A DNA stretch of 64,000 nt from Scleroderma bovista (taxonomy: Eukaryota > Basidiomycota > Agaricomycetes > Boletales > Sclerodermataceae). The position numbers and the translations under genes were made by a program. Each line of letters starts with the position of its first letter. The stretch's first letter is position 1. The stretch spans positions 1 through 64,000 of the forward strand of contig JAYMGJ010000150.1 in NCBI GenBank assembly GCA_037178675.1, read 5' to 3'. The notes beneath the pieces are model-generated. The model ran no database searches, was not told the origin of the DNA, and worked only from the letters and a program-made list of their open reading frames with translations. Positions 34,282 through 46,336 of this stretch are shown here, piece by piece.

Positions 34282-37200
34282 ATGCGCAAGGGCGTCTGGG
34301 AGCCTCTCCCACTTATCGCATACGGGTATGCAGTCCACCCATTATCACCATCCAAACGCGACACCCGCATATCAACCCGAAGGCCCATGTCCACGATCAC
34401 CGAGGGTTCAACAGAGGACAATACTGTACATCGCGACGTCGTTTCCCTCGAGGTCGGCGATGAGGTATATGCCTTTGAAAAATATTCGCCCAGAGCCAAG
34501 GAAGTTGAAGGTGTTTGGTATCGTGGGTATGTCCGCCGTGCTTTCATGAAATTACGATCGATTTAGGCTCAATTTTGTTGCTGCAGATATGTCGTGTGCT
34601 CAGCTCGTCGGCCCCCAATTCCTTGGTCGAGCTGTGACCCATCAACGTCCACCAAACCTGTGAAAATAGAAGAACCTCAACAGGTATTCATTGGGATCTT
34701 TCCAGCCTCACACGTGTACATCCGCGACGAACTTTCAGATGCAGAGGGCCGTCTTCCGGAGCTCGTGACATCTCTTAATATCAATCCCAACAACCAAAAC
34801 GTCCCCTTCCCGGTGCCAAACGTATTGTCCCATGCAGCAGACTATCTCGCTCAGTGGAAACGTGAACGCGCCAATTCTGGTCCGGATCACCCTCATCGCG
34901 ATCGTCTCAACCACTCGGATCGAGAAAAGGAACGTAGCGGGGATCTTCAAGATGACGAACGCAAGGAGTTTAAACTCCTACCTCCCCCAGACACTGCCAA
35001 GTCATCCCGTGCAGCCGTCACGGTCTATCCCGCAAGCATATACTCTGGAACCACTCCATCCGAGCCGCAGAAACCACTCCCACCCCGGCCGTCGCTCAAA
35101 TCGGGCGATGATACCGCATCTGGTGGCGAACAGCCCCTCATCGACGAAATCGCGTCGGCCCTCAGAGAATGGCACAGTTTCATGTTCCATTACCTTGCGC
35201 GCAGGGATTATCCGCTCTTCCATACCGTCAAGGGTCATATCGAAGCCCTTCACCTTGGCAGAAGGCAGTTATTAGCACAGACTCTTAGTGCCGACGAGAC
35301 CGTAGCGCTAAGAAGAGATTGCGTGACGAGGCTTGTCACCGGAAACGTAGTACAGGGCTTGGACATTATAGTCAGACACCCGACGTGGGGCGCATTGGTG
35401 ACTGTTGATGTTGAGGGAGAGTTCGACCCACGAAGCTGGATGAGCGCGGTCAGAATGTATGCAATGCAGACCGCCCTCGCATACATGAACGTTTCTACGG
35501 AGCATCCGAACAACTCCAAGCTTACCATCGGGCCTGCGGATCACAGTAGTTCCTCAGTGCCCATCCCCATCCCAGCTCACTCCGCTTTCCCAGACGTCGC
35601 GCGTCGACGTACTTCTTCGCGCTTCACTGGGCCTCTTTCCCCCGCACTCGGGAGTAACAAGCCTAACGCCGCCAAGTTTTATCATATTTTCCTTGACCTC
35701 CGAGCTTTTGTGGCGACCCTCTGCGCACCTGGCGAAACTGCCGAACTTTTCTTTTCGATTTACAAGCATTCGGATGCGCCTCGGTTTGTGACAGAAGAGT
35801 TCTGTGTCGTCCTCAATCACAATGGTGTTCCCACTCGGGAAGGGGGCTCGACCATGCGTGCTAGGACACTATTTATCGACATCGCGCAAAGCGATGCACA
35901 AGATACCCTATTCCTAGTGTGCAGAATCGTCAGAAATGGCGCCATGAAAATGGCTTCACATATGAGCTCTGGCGTCCCCAGTGTGTCTGGGACGACCGAT
36001 GGTCGACGACCCTCGGAGTCTTCACTTTCTATCAGCGATCAGGGACCCAGCTTTTCCCGCGGTACCCTCACGCCTCTCACTTCTACACCAGAGACGGCCA
36101 ACTACCGCCGTCCATTCGGCTGCGCCGTCGTTGAGCTGACGCAGCTTAGTAAGATGGTCACAGATGGCGCGGAGGTATCGTCGATGCGGGAGCATGCAAT
36201 GCCAATTTACGTCCCCACGAATGAAGCTTTGTTCTCGATGCTACACCAAGACATCATAGCAAATAATTCGAAGGAATACGACAAATCTTCGAGGTACGTC
36301 TATTCTTTCTTCGACTATTATTTCAAACGATCCACGTTGTCGTACGTAGGGCAGAAATGGTTGCTGTGGCACTTAAGATCTTTCATGGGGATTCGTCGAT
36401 AATTATTCGAGAGAATATGTCCCTCTTGCAGGACATCCCTCTTACCCTCCGGCTTGGCTTCCCCGATGTCGTGTTCCCTGGCGACATTCGCAATGAACTC
36501 TACATCAAACTTTGGTCAGGTGACTTCACTACCTCTCATGTCCCTTCCAACCGTCTTAGCGTGGTCAATCTCGCCCGTCCGGGACCAATGACGCAGAATA
36601 TCCAAGTTACTATGGAGGTACGCGACTCCCAGGGCAATCAAGTAGAGCGCGTTATCTCTCTTGGGTCAGGCGAACCTTGTGTCACACTCTTCCATTCCAT
36701 GGTGTTCGCTCGCAACAATCAGCCCACTTTTGGCGAGCTCATCAAACTTCAGCTTCCTCTGCATGGCATCCCTGACTGGCATCTTTTCTTCACATTCAGA
36801 AATCGCACTGGCCATCGTGCTTTAGGTCTAGAACGTCCCTTTGCGTTCGCATTCCAGCCTTTATTTCCCGACCAAGGTGCTTTCCTGGAAGATGGAAGTC
36901 ATACATTGGTCTTGTACAAGGCCGACAAGTTGAACCAAATCACGCCGGACATGTATCTGAACTCATCTCCCTGGCATCTGCCCAACCAGCGACCCGAGCA
37001 ACTGACGATCTCCGCCGAGTTACAGAAACTCGCTTCCCCCTTGCGCGACACCCTGACCATCCGCTCCTCGTTATGTTCCACAAAGTTCACGCAAAACCCA
37101 GTCTTACTGAGCTTGCTTAAGTGGGACCAGCTTGTTGATAAGGATCTCCTCTCTACGGTGCTTAGCAAGTTCACGTTCGTGGGCGAAGGGGAAATTGTAA

Positions 37201-40200
37201 AGTTCCTTCGAGACATATTCGACTCTCTGTTCGGCATTCTTGTTTCGCCGTCGAATCAGACCGGCGAAATGGACAATCTTGTGTTCAACGCACTTGTGAC
37301 CGTACTTGGAATCGTCCAGGACAGGCGTTTCAGCAATTTTCAGCCTGTGTTGGATGTTTATATTGAGCAACATTTCAATTGTGCCGCTGCAGCGTCACTG
37401 ATGCTGCGTGCGATGAACAGGCTACTGAGGAACCCCACGGGAACGGATACGGCCTCGCCATTAAGGGCTGCCCTTAAAGTGTGGCACTATATCTTCAAGT
37501 TCATTACTCGCGCTCGAGAACTGCAAAAACAAAAGGAGGTTGGTAGTGGAGCAACTTCTGAACACCTCGAAACGACGTTCAAGAAAGAAGTCCAGGCACA
37601 CCTCGTGGAAGTAAACCGCATGATGGCGACATCTTCTCCTCTATCCATTATTGGCACGCAGACCATCGCATTACAACATTTTACCTCGACGCTGCCGGAG
37701 TTGGCCAAAATTTTTTCCACGATTGAGCTTGTATCTTTTGCAACGAACTTCGCAAACGCGATCTCCTCTGGCAAGGGCAAGATCATCATCTGGCGATTGA
37801 TTATGTACCTGCAAATCGTGAAGGGATTCCTCTTTGATGAACCACAAGCGCGTTCCCTCCTCGTACAAGCTGTCGTTTTGTGGATCAAGCCTCACTTTGG
37901 TCGCTATGACGAATTCACTCAGACCCAACCGGGTGATTCCGACAGCCTCAAGGATGCGTCACGGGTGAGCTGGCTGGAGTCAATGAGATTGTGTGTCACA
38001 ATCATTGCGGTGATGCTCGACAAGCTACAGCAACAGTTGGTGTCGCCGACGGTGGCCGCAGATCGAAATATGCTGAGACAGGAGCAGGATAATGTGGAAT
38101 TTCTGCTTATGCTGGTCCCCAGGTGAGTCTCCAGGAATTGACAGAGCGCCTAATTCATCCTTTGACTAGGCTACTCGAAACATATCGCGAGTTCCAAAAC
38201 GCTGCGAACCACCGTGCTGTTGAGTCCACGCGAACGCCAACGACTACCACAGCACCCATTCCTGTCTCCTTCCCAGAATCATATCCGTTCTCCCTTATGG
38301 CATCACTTTCTGTTGTCCAGAAGAATGCGTCGAACCCTTCATCTGGTGAAGACGGGAAACTCTTCAACCCTGGGCTAGGCGAAACTGCCATCGTCTTCCT
38401 TTCACTGATACTCTCCGCACCCACAAAACACGTCTATAACTTCCTTGAATCAAGCTACGACATCGAGGGCAAAGATCACTTCGCCGTACTTCTTACTCAG
38501 TTCTTCAAAGTCGCCACATCTATCCTTGACAATGATGCTTGGCCAACCACGTGGTTGAATGTGAATATTCTGACGCATAAGGTCCTCATTAAGATGATGG
38601 ATCCAATTTCAACCTTACTCAAGCGGATATTTATACCACCACCTACCGCTGCGAAACTGTTCAGTGTCGATTTATGGCGAGATGCATACTATATGCTATT
38701 GAAATTGCTCTCGTCTGATCAGCTTGTCATTGAGGATTTTACTGCTCAGGTATGGCAAGGTCAAAGCCAAGTTCTTCAGTTATATGACTTTTTTTTGCAG
38801 AAACGTCGTGCTGTCTGGCGTCTCGGAGGTGATATCCGTGGTGAAGGCGCCGAGATTTTGAGTCGACTTTGGGAAGCACTCATTGGGTCCGAGTCTCCAG
38901 TATCAGAGGCTCTTCAAAGGGTCAGCTCCATTTTTTTCCGGTTGCTTGGTACTAATTCTTGACCGGACAGGGGTACCGATACGTGCTCAGCCCTCTTATC
39001 GGACACATTGTAAACCTCTGCCTCAGCCACCACGACTCACTACGTAACACCGCCGTCAGCATCCTGTACGGCATGATAATCTGCGAGTACCAGCAATCTA
39101 ACAACTTTGACCGGATCGAGAACGAGCTTGTGAGGAAGCTGGACTCACTATTCATGTCACAGTCCAAGGGCGACGATATCTCGCGGGCGTTTTTCATCGC
39201 TCACTTGAGGCAGTTGTTCGAGTCCTCGGAGGTCGAGGAGCAATTGCGAGAGCGTGTTTCTGCCTTTTTAGATTCAGTAGATGCGTTTTTGAAGCTTCTG
39301 CTTAGTGTCAGGAGTTTACCTGATGGTGAAGAGTTTGCAGATGATCGTGTCCATGCAACAGTAAGAAATTTATCTGAGCCATTCAAGAAGTGGCTGACTT
39401 TTTTCCCTAGCTGCATTTGATGAATTTTATCCGGGAGATTGGACGTGACGAGATGTATATCAAATATGTACATCAGCTTGTGAACGTGGGTATCGAGACC
39501 ACTTCATTGTTGTGCTGTCTCAACGCTATACATAGGCTCACTTACAATCTCAAAACTACGTGGAGGCTGCCCTGACCCTCAAGTTGCACTCTGATCTGCA
39601 TGAGTGGGACCTCTACACGTTCGTTCCTCCAATGGAAGATCTGGGCCTTCCACAACAATCTCAGTTCCACCGGAAGGAGACCCTTTGTCTTCTTATCCTG
39701 GATTACCTTGGTAAATATTCTGCATACACGAAATGCAAGGTGCTGACCAGTTATATTAGGTAAAGGAAAGGCGTACGAAAGCGCCATAGAAATCTGCAAA
39801 GAGTTGGCCAAACAACATGCCGAGGTTACGTTCAACTAGTATGTTTCTGGTTTACTAACGATATCAACATAACTTACCGCGAGCCTTGTAGCGCCCGTCT
39901 TGCAGAGATCTTGAGACACGAAGCAACGTTACTGGAGCATATTATCATGGATCAGCGCTACTACCCTGACTACTTCAGGGTTGCCTTCTGGGGCGACTTC
40001 CCAGATGCCCTTCGTGGAAAACATTTCATTGTAAGACATTATTTCATCCTGAACGGGATCAAGTTAACCGTTCATCTTAGTATCGAGGATACGAGTGGGA
40101 AAGATATGGTGCCTTCTGCGAACGCATGCTTAACAAGCACGCTGGTGCTCAACTACTGAAAACAACGGGCGACCCTCCTGCGGATGTTCGGTTTGGTAGC

Positions 40201-41589
40201 GACCAGTACATCCAAGTGGTGGCGGTTTCACCGGAACCCAATCGTAACCATCCTGTTTTCACTAGCCTCGATGTTCCTTTAGCAATTCGAAGCTACTATG
40301 AACACTGGTTCGTGATCGCTGGTGGGGTTCATCTTGTGCGATAAGCTGACACACCTTTAGTGCGATCAATCTTTTTAGTTGTTCGAGACAGATCACAAGA
40401 GCCGACGGCGAGGGCAACGAAGAAATCTGGATTGAGAAGACGTTGTATACGACAGATCAGGCTTTCCCAACTGTTCTCCGGCGATCCGAAATCTCAGACG
40501 CTGAAGTCATTCACGTCTCCCCTGTGGAGAACGCGCTCAACGAGGTCGAGCAGAAGACAAGGGAACTTGCTTCTTCTCACCTCAGATATGCTGCGTTAGC
40601 GAAGACGACGCAAACGTTCTCCACTAATGCCCTCTCGATGAGCCTGAATAGCGCTGTGGACCCTCCACAAGACAGTGTTCCAGCTTATAGGGAAATCTTC
40701 TTCGATCCCAACTATGTTACTCGCCACCGTGATAGGACTGAACAGGTGGAACGACTACGGACAGCTATTGACGATCAGGTATGCTCACTTGAATCAAGTA
40801 ATCTATTGTGCATGCATCTCATCCATGTCACAGGTTCGACTTATTGATAGTTGCCTTAAACTTCATGGGCAGATCTGTCCAGCTGAGATGCTGCGTTTCC
40901 ACCAAACCCTCGAGGAGCTATTTCGAAAGAACTTCACCGGCGAAATTCGTCGAATTTCTGCAGAGGGCGGGTTTGAGGACCTCCCTACTGGCTCATACAC
41001 TTCCCCCGCACGCACAATGATGACGATACAGGAGGGGTCGCTCTATGAGCAAGGTTCTTCGCACAAGATCCAGCCTTCCCTCTCTTCGTCCACCTCGCTC
41101 ACTGGCGGCACCATGCCGTCGCTCTCGCTCGGTGGGTCATCGGGGGCCTATGTCCCCGTGTCACCCTCGCCCCTGTCGTCACACGGTCATCAACGTTCAT
41201 TGTCTCACGCACAGTCCCTCTCATATCCACACCTGGATAGCCCAAGCAACAGCAAGCCAACACCACTCCAGCTACATGCTGCGCATGTCGCGCGACACGG
41301 TCTCACCGGGGTATCGACGGGCTGGCGACCCGACGTCGCCACGTCAGCGAATGGTGTCGGCACTGGTCTTGGTGCTGCTGCTGGCCCAGGAGGAACTGGA
41401 GCAGATGGTACTTCCAATTCGCCACGCGACTCACTAGTCACGGTGGGCAATACTAACGGAGTCGGGGTGTTCGGTGCGAGTGGAGGCGCTGCCGTGCCTC
41501 CGCCAATGGGGAGTTCCAACTCAATCAAAGGACGGTTGTCGCGCTTTGGAAGTCTCAGTATAGGGCAGAGGAAAGGTTGGGGACACTGA
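34282..41589 (+). CDS. DCK1: DOCK-family guanine nucleotide exchange factor (Dock180/Dck1 type) with SH3 domain
   Basis: Unconventional GEF for Rac/Rho5 GTPases, working with ELMO/Lmo1 in polarity, oxidative stress and hyphal growth. The N-terminal SH3 (VSLEVGDEVYAFEKYSPRAK, VWYRG/YVV, then QQVFIGIFPASHVYI) marks the DOCK-A-like type. The DHR-1/C2 region follows (EMVAVALKIFH, then LPLTLRLGFPDVVFPGDIRN and NELYIKLWSGDF). After helical repeats comes DHR-2 (YVEAALTLKLHSDLHEWDLY, YYPDYFRVAFWGDFPDALRG, FIYRGYEWERYGAFCERMLN). The C-terminal tail is Ser/Gly-rich, ending with a basic GRLSRFGSLSIGQRKGWGH. About 2,100 residues in about 14 exons. The start at 34282 is the first ATG opening the SH3 frame. 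An ELMO partner is not in the window. Confidence 0.93.
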
Positions 41590-41900
41590 GTAATCTGGAT
41601 ATGTGACATTTGGAGCTGACTTGTGGATCTATATATTTGCCTTTACATACCTCACATTTTATACATGGGAGTAGTATAGCTTTGATATCCGTTGTGATGC
41701 TAATACCTTGTGCGTAGTAGAACTGTAGGCTGATTGCTTCACTCGGTACTAGTACTATTCTATATATTTTCAAAATAAGGTTTTCTTGATACTACTATGT
41801 AAATAATGGGAGTGGAGTCGTTAAATAGTTCTCGAACAGAGGAAAACCCTCTGCTAATTGATCTGTCCGCCAAGTGTAGTATGTCTATACCAGAATGAAA
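41590..41900. other. Convergent 3' region between DOCK and LETM1 genes
   Basis: About 310 bp of AT-rich sequence shared by the 3' ends of two convergent genes. Nothing else is seen. Confidence 0.5.
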
Positions 41901-43467
41901 CTAGAGGTAATCGACAGTAGTCGGACCGACCGACGAAGTGATTATATACTGGCATTTCTGCGAGCCAATTATCCCAATGAGTAGTAAACGCCTACTGACA
42001 GGGTCAGCACCCGATGGCATAGCCTCTGAGGTGTCCAACCACCAACGTAACTGATCTCTTAGATCCTCTGCTGAGCTTCGCTCGGGCGTAGGTATTCTAT
42101 CAGACGGTTAGCTTATAGTTCGTACTAGTGTGCTAAGCCACTTACATTCCACGCTCTGACAACGCCTCTTGAAGTTCAGCGATAGTCAAGTTACACCCAT
42201 GTCCCTCTTTCCGTAAACGCTCGTCGTCTTCGGCGACATTCCTGAGGTGTTGGCTAATACGCCGGGAAGCCAACCACGAAGGACCCCATGCAGGCAAACC
42301 CAGTAGGCTTCACATGGTGCTCAGTAATGAAGGAAACCGAAGAAAATGATAAACTACGCAAACGTACCTACACACCGCAACGGGATCTTTTAGACCTTGT
42401 ACAAGGACGAACCCGGATTGTTGGTGTTCTTTGCAAATTAATTCATACATTTGGCGATCGCGGCAGAGTGCCTGTAGTTGTGAGGTACGCGCTTTGAGAG
42501 TGATCCGGTTGCGTTGCCCTGGCAGGACACACGTAGATGGAAGCATGCGTGGCAAGTAGAGGGCGATGAATGGCACCACTTCTTCGGCCACCAGAACAAT
42601 AAGCATGAATGGTACGAGTCTGCGTGACAGCGTTAGGACAGGCACCAAAGCTGAAATAATCCAAACCCATCAGAGAAGGGGACTAGGAACGTACTTGAGA
42701 GCATCTTGCTTGTACGTTCTCATGAACCGTACCTCTGCCCTCGTGGGTAAAGCTCCTCCGGATTGGACACGGTGCCGAATGGTGGCCACTTGATTACGAT
42801 GAGCATTGATTGCCTTAAGACCTCGGAAGTAGAATTTCTGTAATCAACCCGAAGCGATGAGAGCTTGGCTGAGATGAACGAGGGTTGGGAAACACACCAG
42901 TAACTGGAAAACGTGGTGGCCAAAACGTTTGATCGATCCCGCATCTTTAGGTGGAGGATCAAGCACGCCCTTCTCGGTCGCCTCTACAATATCCCTTTTA
43001 GCGAGCTCAAGGACGGACAAGTCAGTTTGGAAAGCTTTTGGTGGGTGCACGTGACGGGGTGGGTGATAGTGACGAGTGGCCTTCTTGCTATCGGGAGACG
43101 AATGAATGGGTGGATGTGGTGAGGAGTGATCGGATCGCAGTGTCGCTGGTTTGACCGGGCCAGGTTTCAAGGCTGTCTTAGGTTTACGAGGGGGGGTGGG
43201 ACTCAATGGCGGAACTTTGTTGTCTGCAGGGTCTGGTCTTTCAGTAGGAGTGACGGTGGAGAGTCGTTGAAGATGTATTGTATCAGCGCGTGCCCAGGAA
43301 ACGGTCTGTACCGGATTCAACGCTATCATTTGCCGTCCATGGAATGCGAGCTGACGTGCTCCAACATAAAGCTTGGATCTATGCCAAATGATATGTTCAG
43401 ATGGGTTCCTGATGTTTTTTGTGACTGACCTGTTCACAACCACATTTCTCCCAGCTGAGAGCAGCAT
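41901..43467 (-). CDS. LETM1: LETM1-domain mitochondrial inner-membrane protein (Mdm38/Ylh47 type)
   Basis: LETM1 proteins support mitochondrial K+/H+ (and Ca2+) homeostasis and insertion of inner-membrane proteins. The N-terminus MLLSAGRNVVVNR is Arg-rich and amphipathic, like an import presequence. It is followed by a Pro-rich linker (VKPATLRSDHSSPHPPIHSS). The LETM1 core follows: LKFYFRGLKAINAHRNQVAT, TRAEVRFMRTYKQDALK, RLVPFMLIVLVAEEVVPFIA, LYLPRMLPST. Next come GLPAWGPSWLASRRISQHLR, TIAELQEALSERG and the SLR-WL-like EDLRDQLRWWLDTSE. The first ATG is at 43467. Two possible introns (51 and 42 nt) are multiples of three without stops, so either splicing state keeps the frame. The stop is at 41901-41903. 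Confidence 0.88.
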
Positions 43468-44993
43468 ACAAAATGGATACACCCTGGCTGTGGGTGCAAA
43501 ATGGTGAAGACAGCCGCAAGTAATAATTAGTACATCGGGTCACACACGCCGTCACGTCTCCTTGTCACGCAGGTGATTGGACGACTTCACTTAAAAGACA
43601 TCCTTGTAACTTATTGCAGGCATCGAACTCTGCTTACTCTGTCATGAATCGATGTTATCCAACGGTTTATACTTGGATCTAACCTTGGGGCTCAGGGAAA
43701 TTTTCAACTTGATCCAATACGGACAAACACGAGCGACAAAAGGCAGGTTGAAATTTGAAAGCTGTTGAAGGACACAAGCGCGAGTAGTACTACGTGCGTA
43801 AAATAAGACTTTTGTTTACGAGTTATGCCAGCCCTGTCTGTTCACGCGTTCCAGGGTCCACCTGCTTACTTCGACTGCTTGCCAGCGCATCTGCCTGTGG
43901 AACGAAGTTTGATCAGTAAGTGGGAGCTAGCTAATCAGGCACTAGTACTACTAATACCCGCTCGCGGACTCCAAGGAAGAAGGAGGAAGCATACTGAGTT
44001 TATGCTCTGATTTATCAGAAAAAGGACGTTTCGGCGTAAACGGCTTACAGCAACGACCTAACTGTGATCGTACGATTCTGATGTTCGATAGCAGATTGCC
44101 CTATCAGCCCCCAGTTTACCTATGGCCACGCCATCAGTCAGGGCTACAAGGGTACCAACATCTTGCATACCATGTCAGGTAATGCATGATAACCGACGCG
44201 ATGATTAACCGAAATGAAAGGAACTTTTCGACTTTGGACATAATGCCCCGAAGGAGCTGCATCCTTTCTGCACGGTGATAGGATGATGGGTATCATTATT
44301 CGGGACGCACGAGCTGTCGCCCGTCTAACATAAACCTTGACCAATGACGTGGAAACTTGGACACATACCAAGGTAACAGTCGAGAGATGCGGAACGCATA
44401 ACATGACATGCGAACTTTAATTAGGTCATCAAGGGACTTCTTTTTGTATCGCAACAAAAACGAGGCCGAATGTCCAAAGTTCATGTTCGCTTTCTTCGCC
44501 AAGTGGCTACCAGTCTTTGCAATGCATAAATGCCAAAAGGATATACCACTAGCGACTTGACCATCCTCGGCAGGTAGAGGCCAAAGGGTGGTAGTCCGCA
44601 AAACTTGACCAATGGAGTAAGAAGGCTAACTGACAGCCAACCCGCCGTTGCACGCCATCGAATCAGGGAAAGCACTGCTTCGCACGTACAACTCGGTGTT
44701 CGTTCCATCGTTCCATCGAGGTTGCTTATCACCATGGTGCACTCTTCGCAGACTCAAGCGACCTCACGAGCGTCTATAGCATGGCAACCTCGGGCGACGG
44801 GCGGTTTGACAGGAGAAGGTAAGGGCCAAGGTGACTACGATACATACGTCATTCGTTCCGGAAAATAGAGCAAAATGCGTAATCTAGATCAACTGACGGA
44901 ACAACTTACCCGCGATGCCTCACAGCTGCGGAATGCCTTATACATGTGCGACAGGTGTTTTGCCGCCATGCAACTCTAACACCCATTCTTCTC
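43468..44993. other. Intergenic region with no recognisable gene
   Basis: 1.5 kb upstream of LETM1. Short minus-strand frames (44296-44601, 44481-44735) contain hydrophobic stretches but no family motif and no consistent splice chain that I could find. The LETM1 promoter must lie at the left end. Confidence 0.45.
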
Positions 44994-45655
44994 AGTACAA
45001 TGCCGCAACCCTTGTTGTCTCGTGTTTGTGGTGCACAGAGTTGGATTCTGTCATTGCCGCATTCACGTATGTCAGGCGGGCGCCGAGCACAAGGACATGG
45101 AGAAAGCCATACATAGTAATGTTCGGAGACGTACATGGCTCGATGGCGTTGTATTCCTCTCGGCGATGCCAACGTCGACTTAAGTGGGCAAGGACAAGGC
45201 ATTGCGCAAAGAAGTCAGGACGGACCCGAGGCTTTGCAGGTTTGAGCGCTAGCATTGGCTGAGCTGGACTATCAGATGGCGGCCTCGTGACATACCTCAT
45301 GGTGCGGCGGCGATCAATAACATAGGAAACGGACATGAAGCCTGTGATCAAGAAAAAAGGAAGTGGATGATACATGAATGCAAGATGAAATACCCGTTTC
45401 ATGTTTCGCATGTCGACACAGTTTTCCCCGGGCTGCCGTACACGAACGAGGTGAGTCCGCATCAAGCACGAGGCATGCAACGCCCGAGTCGGGCCAGACA
45501 TGGCAGAGATAGTGTACGTGTATTCGCACCGTCAATTCCGCGATACTTACCACGTCAGGCTGGACCTTCACGTCAATACTGTGTTTCATGTCCCCGGAGA
45601 TGACACAGGTCGGGTTCCCGTCGAACTGATAATCCCCATCTGATGGCGAGCTCAT
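44994..45655 (-). CDS. Possible small two-helix membrane protein, unrecognised
   Basis: A tentative three-exon gene. Exon 1 is MSSPSDGDYQFDGNPTCVIS, then GDMKHSIDVKVQPDV. A strong donor gtaagt leads to an acceptor before PGENCVDMRNMKRVF and the hydrophobic stretch HLAFMYHPLPFFLITGFMSV. A second strong donor gtatgt leads to SRRWHRREEYNAIE and a second hydrophobic stretch, MYGFLHVLVLGARLTYV. The stop is at about 44994. Total about 145 residues. The support is the two good donors, frame continuity and a plausible membrane protein; there is no recognised family. The last exon could instead splice onward near 45070. Confidence 0.33.
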
Positions 45656-46336
45656 GTTGAGGGCTGCGGCTGGGGTGCAATGATTATTCCCTTGCTTATC
45701 AAGGGCTCTGGGAGGATGACAATGGCTTCAACTTCCGTCTCCATTTGTTGAATAGGCCCGGAATGTATGCAAAGTTCAATGGCTTCAACTTCCGTCTCCA
45801 TTTGTTGAATAGGCCCGGAATGTATGCAAAGTTCGATTCCGACAGCCAAGCTCCGAACAACCATAGTCGCGGCCACCCAATCAACGGAGTTCTAGCACAG
45901 AACCGATGTAATCACTTTCGCGGGTGTGACGCGACTGACAGGACCACGGACGCAACCGCGGCACTGATGGATTTCTCGTATCACATAATGACATCACCGT
46001 ATCGAGTTGATTGGAAGACATGGACCCACACTTGCTTGTGGTTTAGTACACCGGTCATGTGCGCCCGCTGTCAACCACAGATGCCAGCTAATGGTGGAAT
46101 GACATGTATGGCCACTGGGCCCCAGAAAAGTATGCCTACTACATCGGAGGGTGTAACGCAATCGCGGTGTATGTATTAGCAGGTTCAAGGTCATCGTATG
46201 TACCGTATTGCAACTTTCCTACACCCACATATAGCAATGCACAGCCACAGCCACTATCGGGCTTCCCAAACCATCGACTGGTTTATTCGCGATTCGGGTT
46301 TGGCGTCGTCCAGCCTGCAACCCACCCTTTACGACG
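45656..46336. promoter_or_regulatory. Region upstream of MED27 and the possible membrane protein, containing a 57-bp tandem duplication
   Basis: No convincing coding sequence. Several frames are open because the duplicated unit is a multiple of three. It separates the divergent starts at 45655 (minus) and 46337 (plus). Confidence 0.4.
45721..45834. repeat. Exact 57-bp direct tandem duplication
   Basis: Unit 1 is 45721-45777 and unit 2 is 45778-45834. Both begin aatggcttcaacttccgtct and end gaatgtatgcaaagttc, with no difference I can see. The unit length (19 codons) keeps frames open on both strands. Perfect identity implies a recent slippage or replication event, or an assembly duplication. 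Confidence 0.95.

Noticed and set aside
34131..34463. Alternative plus-strand coding start upstream of the DOCK SH3 domain
   Set aside because: Different frame from the SH3 exon and overlaps the shared promoter with the WD40 gene; the ATG at 34282 explains the SH3 domain.
44481..44735. Possible degenerate LETM1 paralogue: a minus-strand frame contains PPFGLYLPRMV, like PFIALYLPRML in the LETM1 gene just to the left
   Set aside because: The similarity is confined to about ten residues. Flanking codons, nucleotide sequence and the conserved EE and Arg residues do not match, so chance is the better explanation.
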